A DNA stretch of 64,000 nucleotides from Owenia fusiformis (GCA_903813345.2 CAIIXF020000011.1:27336166-27400165), one strand, 5' to 3'; positions 48,556 to 60,900 are shown, counted from the first letter of the stretch. Numbers and translations are program-made. Notes: generated by a model not told the origin, from the letters alone.

Positions 48556-51468
48556 ATGGCAAACCAAAGAGTTGTGGTCGTTGTTGTTACCATAGTGGTG
48601 ACGATTGTCATTGTAGTTAGTTTCATCATCGGATTTGTCTCAGTTCAAAATCCAACAACCAAAAGTGGAACGTTCCTTGATGGCGTATCAGATAAAATTA
48701 TCAAAGATGGAGATGAAGGGATAACACAAAGGTTGATCAAGGAGATAAGCGCTAACAGCATTAAAGGATATCTTAAGTAAGTTCATAATGCATTTTTCTG
48801 GTATGCCTTAGCTTATTTACTTAAAACTTATTCACCTAAAACTTGGTAGCCCCAGTGTCCAGAGGATCACTGTCATCACATATAAGAGAAGAAAATGATA
48901 GATGATATCATGAGTTTATGAAAAGTGATATCCTTGGTTTGACACTTTGTTTATTTTTAGAAACCTCACATCAAAACCACATCTTGCTGGGACGCCGGCG
49001 GATCTGACGCAAGCGACGCAGATCAAGGAAGAATGGGAAAGCTACGGCCTAAGTCCGGTGGTACTCAACCCCTATCGTGTCATGCTATCATACCCGGACA
49101 GAGAAAGTCCAAATCTTATCCAGCTGATCAACGACAAAGATGAGATCGTATTCTCTTCACAGGCTATTGAGAAGCCATTGAGACCCGAGCATAATTATTC
49201 TGACGTCGCGCCGCCTTTTAATGCATATTCAGCTTCCGGAACACCACAAGTAGGGATTTCTTCTTTGGTGTAGTTATCACCATCTTATACATTGACATTT
49301 TCTTCAACTTTGTTTCACTCCATTTCCAAGTTGTTGTTTTTCGTTTGATTGCTTATTTATTTGTTTGTTTGTTTGCTTGTTTGGACCTCTACACAAGATG
49401 ATATTTACTTTTTAGGGTGACCTGGTTTATATCAACTATGGCCGACAAGAGGATTTTGCTTGGATTACGCAGACAAAGGGATTTAATCTTACTGGAAAAA
49501 TTTGCATTGCACGTTATGGTAAAATATACAGAGGGTCAAAGGTAATTATCGATACTTTAGCTTTGACCACTTGTTTTTCGAAATCTCGCCTATTTGTTGA
49601 AAGCCCGTGGTTAAGAATGCTAATATCTTCCAATGTGTCACGGTTAATCGTTATGATATCCCCGTTTGCTTGTTTTGTTTTTCTGCTTCATTGTTTTTAT
49701 CATGAACATTTATATTGTTTTTCAATTTTTTCATAGAGCATATGCTTTTTATAATTGACTATTAAATCAAGGCTTTGTTGGCTGAAAACTATGGTTGCGC
49801 CGGTCTGATCATCTACAGCGACCCAGCTGACTACGCAAAAAATGGAGAAGATAACGTGTACCCGAATTCTGAATGGCTGCCCGGTACAGGGGTTCAGAGA
49901 GGATCGTGCTCTAAATGTAACTGTGGGGATCCCACAACCCCAGGGTACCCTTCAATAGGTAATGAATAAAATAGATACTCTGAAAGGATGCAACTTACTC
50001 GTACGATATCTGGACCGCAATTTTGAACTTTCTCCACAACAAATTGTAGAGCGGGTCGTTGTTCCCTCTTCAAAAGAGGAAACGCGAAAATCTTTCCTTT
50101 TAATGTCAAAATATTTCCCATGATGCAGTTCGCGGAGGAACAAATTTATATTTCATTGTTTTCCCCCCATAGGATTTTCATAATTATTTTTCAAACGTTA
50201 TATTTGTTCATATTCCCGTACGAGGGCACAGAAAAATTATCAGAAACGATTGATCTCTTATTAATCTTAATAAAACATATATTTTTCCTTATATTCGTTC
50301 ATAGCGTGGTGAAAACGATGATTGAAAAGTGAGAAAATATTCCGGAAGAGAAGCTCACTTTATCAGTTGACTAGTTGCCATATTGGAAAAAAACAATTCC
50401 ATTCGACTTTCAACACTTTCATACCAACCTCACCGCATTACAAACTGCAACATCGATGCAACAACTTAATAAAAGTACTCATCTTTAAATTACATTATAG
50501 AGTTACGTTGAAAACCCACAAACTGAACAGTTGACCAAAGACGACGCGTCTCTATTATCTAGGTCAATATGTTCAGTGATTCGAAAGCAAATCTATAGTA
50601 CTCGTTTTCGAATTTTGTTGTTCATTGTACAATCTTAGTTTGATCTCGCGGTATACTGACTATTAAAGCAATAACAAAGAAGAATACTTCCGATGATGTC
50701 ATTGTTTTATTTAGCGCGCGGGTGTAAAAACAAATTTGCGTAATTGGTTTGATTTAGAACTTTCGGGTCACGCAAATAGCTACGCGAAATGCATCGTGGG
50801 AAAATGTTCACCAATCAAATTTAGTCCTTTTTGAGTACATATTTGCTCCATATTTCCGAACGTTCCGATTCAAAGAGCGAACCGCGAAATGGACAATTGG
50901 GCTTTTTAAATTGACTTCACCTATTCTCTTTTTGAATATGTGAAACTTCTTGGAATGAAAAGAATAAATGTAGCTTCTTTCAGTTACATGTATAATGAAT
51001 TTGGTAGTTTGGTTCTTCCTACTTAAATTGTTTTTTGTTCACAAGTGACTAGATAAAATATTTGTTTGGAAATAGATGGTTGCTATAGAGTACCAGATGA
51101 TAAACTGGACGTGTTCAAAATACCTATACAACCAATTGGCTACGACGATGCCCTTGAATTTCTTGGTAAAATGGCAGGCGAAGAGGTACCAGAAGGCTGG
51201 AAGGGAACACTAAACATAACATATAGGTGAAGAGCCCTTATTGCATTGTGTATAGCAATCTGCATTGTTGTATTTTAGGCATGTACGGTAGCCTCAAATT
51301 GAAGTGATTCCTCTAGATCAATTTACCTTCACCTATATACTTAATATTGTAGATTGGGTCCAGGTCTTTCCCAAGTGAACTGGAGCACACGCATGAGGAT
51401 CTCAACAAGAAATAAGATGGCGACGACATACAATGTAATAGGCTATATATCTGGAGAAATTGAACCAG
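48556..51468 (+). CDS. Gene 3 exons 1-6: membrane anchor and protease-associated (apical) domain
   Basis: The start ATG is followed by an uncleaved hydrophobic anchor (residues about 6-30, [16 protein letters not shown] core). Then come the family blocks [88 protein letters not shown] and LGPGLSQ. These make up the N-terminal peptidase strands and the inserted PA domain of GCPII-like proteins. Arg of NYGRxEDF corresponds to the substrate-contacting Arg210 of human GCPII. Intron 4 (49959-51075) holds nothing recognisable. Confidence 0.86.
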
Positions 51469-54400
51469 GTTATGCTTATTCTAAATGCCCTCCATCAAAT
51501 CAGTAGATTAATAATGTAAACGCCATGCTTAGTAGGATTTCAGTACTTGACGGTATCATTCAAAAACAGTAGAAGTGAAGTGTGATATCCATCTTCCGAT
51601 TTGTCCATTTCCCATCCTTTTCATTCTTTCGACTTCACTTCTAAAAAGAGAGCTTCATCTTATAACTAGACTCCTCGTCAAGGTTGCTATATTATATTTC
51701 CAGATAGGTATGTTATACTGGGTAACCATAGAGATGCATGGGTCTTTGGCTCAGTGGATCCATCTAGTGGTAAAGCTTGTTTGATGGAAGTCGCAAGAGT
51801 CTTTGGTAAACTATATAAAGAAGGTAATAGGTTATTTTAAGGAATTAGGGGTTTGGACATGTATCTAAAAATTCAATATTGTACGGCAAATTGTATGACT
51901 TGTATGGTTGTTCTGAGAAGAGGAGATCGATTTCAAACAACTTTTTTTAAATTAAAAATCTTTATTTTCACATATTATTTTACAGGTTATTAATGTTGTT
52001 TACTGTAGAAGGAGAGAGAGAAAAGGAAAAATTGTTGATTTTTGTCACTTTGTATTAAAATGATGATATTAAAGAGTCTGCAACAGATATTCCATAGTGT
52101 CTCGTGTTGTTCCATTTCAATCAAGTTGAGGTCTCGATCGCGATGTGTCCTTTCAAATAAATATTTATATCAAAAATGGGTAGTTGTGGGTAGTTCCCCT
52201 ACCTCCAAGGACCATCTTTCAAATCACAAATAATCTCTGCAAATTCCGTAATTTTGAAATCCTCAATCGGGGCAACGTTTTGTAAGTGGACTTCATGTTA
52301 ACCATCTGTGTCGTGTGTGCTATGTTTGCTGTACATGGGTTACATTGTAGGATGGAGGCCGAGGAGAACAATTATCTTTATCAGTTGGGGCGCAGAGGAA
52401 TACGGTTTAGTTGGCTCCAGAGAGTTTGTTGAGGTACACTATATTATTTGGAACCATGTGACAACTAGCCTAAGCAGCGATGAAAGAAATCCAAAGAGAT
52501 TCCTCACTAGCAAAAAGTATTTGTTACAAATAAAACATAGAAGGTCTATATAATAGTGCATTTTGAAGACGGGTTACTGAACATCATCCGAACACAGGCC
52601 TCTAGAACTAATACCTCAAGGAAAGGCTGAAACACGAGTTCTGGAGGCCTGTGCTCAGAGGATGGTAAATGAATGGACAGGACCCTACAACATAAAACAG
52701 TTGATCACATGCCTGTATTGTAGCTTAATCAATTATAATCGTCATTATTATGAGTCTCATTTAATAGAAATACATTCCAGCAATTTGGCAAGAACTTGCA
52801 AGATCGTGTTGTGGCATACTTAAACATGGATTCTTCTGTACAAGGCCAGTATGCCATGTTCTCTCGATCCGTGCCTCTCATGTACAAAGTCCTCTACGAG
52901 ACAACTAAGAAAATTCCCAATCCCAACCCCGATGAAATCAAAGCTGGTAGAAAATCCGTGTATGATACTTGGGTAGAAAGGCGACCTAGAGTTGGGAGAA
53001 ATGGAAAAACTTTTCCACACATTACAAGACCTGCCTCTGGAAGTGACTTTGCACCGTTCACATATAGTATCGGGGTACCCATTACTGGTATGAGATATAT
53101 GAAACAGACAGGCGGTTATGCTTTGTATCACAGTGCCTATGAAACCATGCATCTCATGGAAACGTTCTTGGATCCCGAATTCAAGGTAAGAAAGTAACAA
53201 GTGATACATCAAATGCATATGAAACATTGCCTAACATATCTCATCATTAGAATGTTCACAGTACTTAATCAAAATCTTGAGTTAATTACACAATTAGCTG
53301 ATCCACAAAACAGCACGTAACTTGTAAAACGTTAACTTCTGCTCCACCACCAATGTAAACTATTGAAAACGTTCTGATACTAATGTGACGACCCATAAGC
53401 CTGTCTACTCTTTTCAATGGCTTATATCTGGTATTATGTGCCGTTACTGAGCCTTTTTATTGCTTTACTTTCATTAGATTAACTAATAATTTCACTGTCC
53501 ACCAGTAAGGAGTTATACTGTACTATGTATGTATAGCTAGAAGTGGCTGGAACCCTTATACTTCTTTGGTACCCAGAGCTAAAAGTGGCTAGAAGCCTTA
53601 TACATCATTGGTACCCATAACCAGAAGTGGCTAGAAGCCTTATACATCCTTGGTACCCATAGCTAGAAGTGGCTAGAACCATTAAACATCTTTGGTACCC
53701 ATAGCTAGAAGTGGCTGAAACCCTTATACTTCCTTGGTACACATAGATAGAAGTGGCTAGAAGCCTTATACATCCCTGGTTACCATTGCTAGAAGTGGCT
53801 GAAATCCTTATACATCCTTGGTACCCGTAGCTAGAAGTGGCTGGAACCCTTATACATCCTTGGTACCCATAGCTAGAAGTGGCTGGAACCCTTATACTTC
53901 CTTGATACCCATAGCTAGAAGTGGATAGAAACCTTATACATCCTTGGTTACCATGGCTAGAGGTGGCTAGAACCCTTATACATCCCAGATTACCATGGTT
54001 AGAAGTGGCTAGAACCACTATTCACCCTTGATACCATTGCTAGAAGTGGCTAGAACCCCAAGTTTATTAATATAGACAGCATTAGTCCCATTTGTAACGT
54101 GTAGCCAGACAGTTAACACATCTATTACTGATTGACTATAAGACTTATGACAGATCGAGTATGGACTTATAATTATCTTATTATTTTATTGTTACTGTTT
54201 AAGCGTTACTAGTTTGGAACATGATAGCAGTCTGGGACTGTGTAATGCCAAGGCTACGCTACACTTGTATGGCAGATGCATGGCCCACGATTGTTACACT
54301 AATAATCTTATGGCGAAGGACACATAGTACAAGTATTATTTTTAATTATATCACAGTACCACGAAGCAATGGCATGTGTTTGGGGTGAACTAGCACGGGC

Positions 54401-55856
54401 CTTATCTGATAGCTATGTCTTACCGATAGAGGTCTCTGATTACGCCCATGAAATATCCGTTTATGTTCAACAACTGGAGGATGCTTTTGGCGCAAATTTT
54501 ACAAGAAAAAATATAACGCTAGGTATAGTTCAATTTCTTTTTTCCCTTTTATACAATTTTGTTATATATAGTATATAGTCATCCGTCAATTTATATTGAG
54601 ACAGTTATATTATTTATATATTATAATTATACATTACATTGACATACGTATTTACATGTGACTATATCAATCTTTAATCATGGATTTTGAATGAGCATTT
54701 GTAAATGAAACAAACTGACATATTTGAGACGCACGTGTTTATCATACACTCAGATATATCATGTTATAGATTATGTGAAGGCTGCGTCACAAAGATGAGT
54801 GCAAGTTTCCCAGAACTTTGATGAGACAGTGACCAAAATAAATAAAAATAAGTATGTATTGAACACAGGATGCCTCAAAATGACGTGAAATAAAGGAGAC
54901 GTACTGGTATTCAAAAATTCAATACTGTATCTCCACGTGTATCAATGTCAACGTAACTATGTTTAAAATATTTTTTTACATAAATCGGAATATGTTAGCC
55001 ACAACACATCATAACATAGATGATTGGTAAACGATATGTCAAATGCCATTGAGCAAAATACTGAATCGATTGCATTAAATATATTTTTGATTGAAACTTT
55101 CCAGTCCATTACATGTACGACGGGTGAATGATCAAATGGTGAAGATGGAAAGACATTTCATAGACCCAATGGGCCTTCCAAACAGACCACTGTATAGGTA
55201 TGTACTGCATAATGTGTACATTACCACATAGCCTTGCCCAAGTCGGTATTTTTAGTTATCTGATCTTGAATTTTTACCATAGAAATCAACATAAGTAAAG
55301 GAGACCGACTTGGGCAAGGCTAAATATCACAATTCTTAACAAATTGGCCAGTCTTATCATTTAGTGAGTCCTGGATCTTGCCACGCGTTTGTTGAGCGCC
55401 TTTAATATGTTTAAAGAATGATAAATGCTTTACCTCTCAAACTTTACCTAGTACTACATGTGCGGCGTATGGAAATATTTTCTCTATCGTTGTGCCTTTG
55501 GCTTCAACATAATTTTAAATTTGTAAAAAAAGTCTTTATAATATCATAGCAATTTGTGTCCTGGTATAGCCCGCTACTCTATGCCCCAATTTACTGTTTC
55601 AACCGAGCTATCTGCACCTTGAGCCAAACGTCAATCAGGTTTAATATTTTTCAGACATGTGATATTTTCCCCAAATGAATTCAACGCTTATTCGTCGGGG
55701 TCGGGATTCCCGGGCATATCTGATGAGATGTTTCAGATTGAATTGGAAGAAACGCCTGAGCGATTGGAGGTTGTTAAGCGCCACCTATCAGTGATATCCT
55801 TTCTCATAAGCAGCGCAGCTTCATCATTAGAGGATGTTAGTGACTTTGTCAAGTGA
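48556..55856 (+). CDS. Gene 3: glutamate carboxypeptidase II (NAALADase)-family membrane metallopeptidase, with an in-frame stop
   Basis: Thirteen exons join in phase to 2241 nt (746 codons plus stop; human GCPII has 750): 48556-48776, 48961-49249, 49416-49541, 49772-49958, 51076-51226, 51353-51468, 51704-51823, 52351-52433, 52781-53185, 54357-54522, 54770-54851, 55105-55197 and 55655-55856. The family consists of type II membrane, homodimeric, co-catalytic zinc exopeptidases (M28B) acting on extracellular peptides. Zinc ligands and catalytic base are all present (see the peptidase entry). A TGA at 54796-54798 interrupts exon 11 at codon 631, while the exons after it remain well conserved. 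The gene is thus either newly broken, a null allele, a sequence error, or recoded. The identity of the family is secure; the exact orthologue is not. Confidence 0.87.
51704..53185 (+). CDS. Gene 3 exons 7-9: dizinc peptidase core
   Basis: Exons are 51704-51823, 52351-52433 and 52781-53185. [12 protein letters not shown] supplies His372 and Asp382, [12 protein letters not shown] the catalytic Glu419 and bridging partner Glu420, YLNMDSS Asp448, and LYHSAYET His548. All lie five residues before their human GCPII counterparts (377, 387, 424, 425, 453, 553). Two parts of the substrate pocket differ: the position of Arg463 is Phe458, and Arg534 appears replaced by Gly, with Arg536 kept. Hydrolase chemistry is therefore expected, but acidic-substrate specificity is doubtful. 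A 52584-52664 inverted repeat lies in intron 8. Confidence 0.88.
53531..54058. repeat. 42-bp minisatellite in gene 3 intron 9
   Basis: About twelve and a half degenerate tandem copies of a 42-bp unit occur, typified by AGAAGTGGCTAGAACCCTTA, TACATCCTTGG and TACCCATAGCT. Because 42 is divisible by three and the unit lacks stops on the minus strand, a spurious 14-residue-periodic open frame appears there. Confidence 0.9.
54357..55856 (+). CDS. Gene 3 exons 10-13: helical dimerisation domain with premature TGA
   Basis: Exons 54357-54522, 54770-54851, 55105-55197 and 55655-55856 cover the C-terminal helical domain. Blocks include [43 protein letters not shown] and a [13 protein letters not shown] segment that matches the family's conserved FPGIYD. 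The frame before and after the TGA at 54796 is the same, and no alternative acceptor avoids it without a frameshift. The human Lys699 position is Ala here. If read as a stop, about 116 residues needed for dimer formation and the S1' pocket are lost, and the transcript should be a nonsense-mediated decay target. Confidence 0.8.
55229..55322. repeat. Perfect 18-bp inverted repeat in gene 3 intron 12
   Basis: TAGCCTTGCCCAAGTCGG at 55229-55246 is exactly complementary to 55305-55322, with a 58-base spacer. Likely a small foldback insertion; no function can be assigned. Confidence 0.7.
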
Positions 55857-55896
55857 CGAGATCGCACTTTTCGTAACATTCTCTGTGTTATAAGTA

Positions 55897-55902
55897 ATTA
55901 AA
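55897..55902 (+). terminator. Possible polyadenylation signal ATTAAA of gene 3
   Basis: ATTAAA occurs 40 bp after the stop codon, the first match to a common variant of the signal. No AATAAA follows closely. This is weak evidence because the region is AT-rich. Confidence 0.3.
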
Positions 55903-56618
55903 GGACAATACCGAACTGACATTGAAATGTCTGAGATTATATATCAGTGAGATTACGAACATTTAAAGGCCATAATATAAACACGTCATTTTGAACGAAC
56001 ATTTTATAAAAAGATGCTATGCATTTAGTGTGAAAGATGCACAGGTATTTTTAAGCTTATGTTTTATTTATTAATACTATCATTATAAAAAGTGAAAGTC
56101 TCCGACAATGGGCCAAGGCCCCCTGGCATTTGTGGCCCACATTTTCACATATATAAAATACAATCTAAAATAGTGTTAGTAGGCACATAATAATCAAATA
56201 ATTCCAGGCTGTTTGACACTCAACATGATAAGTTAAAATGCAATATTACGCACCCATCAAATATATAAAAGTTAAAAAAAGTCTACAATTGAAGATAGAA
56301 AGTTAGACGTTTTTGTTACTTTAAGCAGAAACATATTTTTTTACATTTATTTTGACATGTTGGTGAATGTTGAAATTGGGTATCCCCGCAAGGTCGAGTG
56401 CTAGTTGCTCCCTGAGAAAGTAATATATTCACTTCAATAGAATTAAATAGTTGACTGTATAATATTTAGAATATATAATCTTTCCATTGGTGATGTAGAC
56501 TATCTATCCATGTTCATTATATTTTTAACTAAAACTGTATACACGAGGTTCATTGTTTTAAGCTATTTATGGTCATTCTATGTGTTCATTGTACATTCGG
56601 GCTTGTAGGGTACCATAC
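55903..56618. other. Intergenic DNA; possible retroelement tail
   Basis: No gene can be supported. The stretch at about 56060-56170 (GGGCCAAGGCCCCCTGGCAT between T-rich and A-rich flanks) has the look of a non-LTR element 3' end on the minus strand, but no coding part is attached. Confidence 0.35.
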
Positions 56619-57290
56619 TATCACACCAAACTAGTTCTCACTACGTTCTCGAAAACGGGCTTCAACTGTGTACCGTTTGAACTTAGAACCGTTTGGGGTC
56701 TATTTACAAACTTCATCGAACGTACTCGAATGGGTAGGTTCTCTAGAACTTAGAACATGCTCAAAATGTTCTCTTGGTCGTTACGTTCTACAATTAGAAC
56801 GAGTGACACAACCTACTAACGACGAGCTGGACGTACTACGAACGGAACCGTCGTACTTCAATCCTACAAGGGACGTTTTTACAATGAGTTGAATTGTCTG
56901 AGGACGTATTGAGAACGAGGTAGAACTAATTGCAAACGGGTTAAAACTGATTAAGAACGTATTTATCAACAAGTTAGCAAAAATATAGCTATCACACCAA
57001 GCAAGTTGCGTTCTTCAAAACTGGTTTTAATTTAAATTGTGTGCGAACGGATGGAATGAATATAGCTACAACGTTCTACGGTCTGTTTACGAACTTCATG
57101 GACTTTCCCGGACGGGGAATGTGATTTAGAATTTTGAATCGATTAAAAATTCGATGGCGACCATACCGTTCTGTAATCAGGTCATGATGACATTCTTGAC
57201 TAAGAGATGCGTTATTAGACGTTGCACACCGATGTAATGAGACCTAAACGAAGTGCGAATGAGATGGACGTATTGAAGACTGTATGTTAT
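56619..57290. mobile_element. TATCACACC-family inverted-repeat element, copy B (one end missing)
   Basis: From TATCACACCAAACTAGTTCT onward the sequence follows copy A (30551) with substitutions and small deletions. It breaks off near GTATTGAAGACTGTATG, where duplication arm 2 begins. The right terminal repeat is absent, so the duplication junction may have removed it. Confidence 0.7.
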
Positions 57291-57646
57291 TACGTGTTAA
57301 TGTTGGTGCTTGGTTGATTGTATCTTTGTTGCTATTGAGCTCTTTGCACTCTAACGTACCAATGTTCAGATAGGAGGAGTAAAATGAGATTATATATTGT
57401 GCATCTTGCAACTACCTCAAACACACTGAGCTCAAAATTCGATTTGATGCGCATCCCAGGTACATTGAAATTTCATAATGTATTAAATCAGTGCTTATTC
57501 AACGTGTCAGTATTGTCTTTCTCAAGACATCCTTATTGGCGAAGCATTAAGATGAAAATTCCATCGACAACCCATCATACATTATCATTTTTCTGAGGTT
57601 TAAGAATATATTCACTTTCAATATTTTAGCAATATATATATATTAT

Positions 57647-58107
57647 GAGGTTATATAATGGTTCTTTCTGTATATCGTGTTTATACTCGAGTGAGTATAT
57701 GATATATTCACAAGTGAGCGTAGCGAACGAGTGAATATATTATATTCTCACGAGAGTATAAAATGCACGATATACAGAATGAACCATTATATAATCTTAT
57801 TATGCCACTCTAAGTTCAATTACAGTTGATTCGAACACAATCATAACAATTAAAAACCATAAAAATATCCCATAGCCAACTCAATAATGCTGATGTTGAT
57901 CTCGAACCATTTATGACGTCACTTGATTCTAGGAAATCATGAAAATTTTCATGATTTTTTTTATTCATTAGTTCCCAGAATGCACTTCTACAGTGGTATA
58001 CGCTGGAGTGTATACGGAGGAGTTGTATACGATGACGATATACCACTCTCCACTGTATATCGTTGTTATAGACCCATGTTATACAACTGTAATTGGACTT
58101 AGAGTGG
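57647..58107. repeat. Nested palindromes, element-like
   Basis: An inner inverted repeat pairs GGTTATATAATGGTTC (57649) with its complement ending at 57798, with further pairing through CTGTATATCGTG and ACTCG motifs. An adjacent one pairs 57805-57828 (CCACTCTAAGTTCAATTACA) with 58084-58107, one mismatch. Together they look like one or two foldback elements without coding capacity. Confidence 0.6.
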
Positions 58108-58600
58108 TATAACAAGATTTATGCATACATTAATTTGGAGGCACTCTAAATCTTATATTGATTGGATGCAAGCAATATAAGCACTGTAAAAGTGAAGTTG
58201 AACAAAGATGGGGCACATGATGAGGGCAGCTGATATCTTGATTCACATATCAAATATATCTTCATGTGATATTCGATCTATATCCTTGCAACCATGGGAT
58301 AAATGGTGTTATTATATCACTATCTAGCTAGCGACAGTATGATTGGTCAAAACCGGGTCACATGTCGTGGGATATCTGGCGATATTCAATGGCAATGCTA
58401 ATCAGATAAGACAACCGTGAGATATCTAGCGATATCCCACGCTCCCGGGAATTTTCAAAGAATTTGTTTTCGTTCAGTTTAAATAATTTAGTTCAGTGTA
58501 AGTCAAAATGGCAGACGAACCGAGTAGAATATATGTATTTCAATGTTAACCTATGACTTAATAATATTAGGGATGTTTAGCTAGACAGTGATATAATAAA

Positions 58601-58737
58601 ACAAATGTTTCACTCTATTTTCGGTGAATACCTGTAGCACTTTCACAAGGTGATATTCCACTTGCCCTTCGGGCTTCGTGGAATATCACTTGTGAAAGAT
58701 GTACAGGTATTCACCTCAATAGAGTGAAATATTTGTT
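58601..58737. repeat. Foldback palindrome with TTTCACTCTATT arms
   Basis: ACAAATGTTTCACTCTATTT at 58601 pairs with its near-complement ending at 58737. Pairing continues through GGTGAATACCTGTA, CTTTCACAAG and TGATATTCCAC to a loop near 58665. It is almost fully palindromic over 137 bp. Confidence 0.65.
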
Positions 58738-60900
58738 CAATATCCACATGCTGAGTCAATGAAACCAAAAAAAAAAATTGAAATAAGGTCAAAATTGTCC
58801 TTTACAATATTCTTTATCATATTTTTATATTTTAAATTTTGTAAATGATGATTTTGCACACAAGAACCTTTAATTTTCAGATGCACTGACTTGACCTTTA
58901 CAAGGTCACTATGACCTCAATAACACTTAGGATGCACCTGAACACTATACCATAGTTATATGACATGGTGTTCAGGTTATATATACCATATATACCAATT
59001 ATATGTCATACTGGTTATCAATGACCTTGGGGCATTTTTATATACTTAGTATGACGGATCCTTTGCCTCTTGCTGGCAACGCCCTTGGTCAAGGATGCAG
59101 AAATGATCGCCTAGAAACACATTGCGCATTACAATAGCAACATAGACAATAATTGGATAATTTACTCCTGTGAATGGAAGTTGTTTCAAACTGGGAACGC
59201 GTTTAATTGGTCAAGAAAAAACGAGACATACAATCAATCGGACAATCAACCTGATGATGCTATGCAGTTACATTATACACTTCCTTCAAATGCGACAATC
59301 CGTGATTTCAGTGAATACTATTATTATGCTATTATATGTTTAACAATATATTATTATTGTTTATTCAATAGGTGCTGCAATAGTCAACGTTTATATCTTA
59401 CAAAACTAAAAAACAGCAACTCCACGGAGTAGCAAATCCCACTAAACTAAATGTATTTTGATAATTTATGGCCATCTTGAAATTTCTTCTTGAACAGAGC
59501 ATATATAATTTGAACCAAATTTATCCGCTGGTATCTGAGTTGCGACGATTTTTTTCCAAAAGTGGGGGCCATTTTGAAATTCAGCTGCCATCTTGAGAAT
59601 ATCGTCTTGAGCAGAACCCCTTATATCTAGTATTTGATTTATCAAAGATAACATTTTTTAAATGGCGGCCATTTTGAAATTTAGCTGTCATCTTGACCTC
59701 TCAACCTAATTTACTCAAGGAGTCTCCTTAAATCGCTCCGCTGTCATAAGAAAAGATATCATATTCACTCATCTTTGAAATGTTATCAGACAGATCAGTA
59801 CCTGTCATATAAAACTGATCCTCATTTCATTCACTAAACGTAAATTGGCCTTGTGCTCCGGTCCGCCAGTGCAGGAAAGGGAAAAGTATGTTAATGATGG
59901 AGCAGAGGTTCCTCACTCCTTAGGCGTAAGCCTATAAAATCTTAATCAAATTTGAGTTATCGCCCGGACACACGAACGAACGGATGGATTTCGTTTGGTG
60001 GGATAATAAAAACGGTGTACACCAGTGAACAATGTTTCATTTTCATTTCAAGACATGTACATGTAAATGTAGTACCGCCATATCCGATGTTTATCCGGAT
60101 ATTTGCTACTGGCTGATCAGAAGTTTGGAAAGTTTGAAAGTACCTTTTTTACTATGGAATAAAAATACTATCATGGAATCCGTGAATCCTTATGGAATGT
60201 ATTTCACGTGGATTTTGAACTGCCCGTGTATTAATAACTTCTGTAATTTTTTGTAATCATATTTTTGCTACTAGCCTAAGTATATGTATCTATGAATATT
60301 TGATTAAAAAGGAGTGTCTTATAAAATAATGACATACCATTCTTAATTATTTATAGTTATTGCGAAATATAAACCAAGAGGCGAGGCAGCTTGCAGCCCT
60401 ACGAGTGATGTGTCTAAATAGGAAATAAGTATACCTATTATTATAACTCCCCCGCATCCTATAGCTATCACTAGCAACACATAGATTATTAATAATTATT
60501 CTATATATCGTTTTTGTAAACAAAGAGAACAAATGGAACCGATGGAACTAAAATGTAGACATGTCGATACTAAATAGTGGAATAGTTATCTGCTTCACAA
60601 TGAAATAAGGAATAATAATATCTCGAGTAATCGATGGTTTTCAAGAATTATTTTTTATAACAATAAGCATGGTCTAAGTTGATATTCCAACGGAGATACA
60701 ATTTTATTATCGAAATGGGTATTTGTATGAGTTCTTTTTGACATCTCGAATCCATTTATCCGATCATGATCTATGGATTTTAGGATGTTTTTGAAAATGT
60801 ATTATGATCCTCCTAGCTTACGTCGTAATATTTATCAAAACTATGCCTAATGTCATTGTGTGGATATTATAACTAGTTATTTCACAAAAGTGTGTATCAT

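Larger units (their letters stand above)
57292..60900 (+). repeat. Segmental duplication, arm 2
   Basis: 57292-57570 matches the DNA around gene 2 intron 9 (42407-42900, without the foldback inserts). 59060-60900 matches 43965-47240 (without the LINE). The part between (57571-59059) has no similarity to gene 2's last two exons and instead holds nested palindromes. No coding exon survives in this arm. Confidence 0.8.

Noticed and set aside
48311-48562. 83-codon minus-strand frame with a hydrophobic stretch and a GTGAGT after it, overlapping the start of gene 3
   Set aside because: It lacks an ATG start, resembles nothing known, and overlaps the gene 3 start codon. It is more likely upstream or UTR sequence read backwards.
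53605-54018. 137-codon open frame on the minus strand
   Set aside because: It is the translation of the 42-bp minisatellite (14-residue period), inside an intron of gene 3, with no start or splice context.
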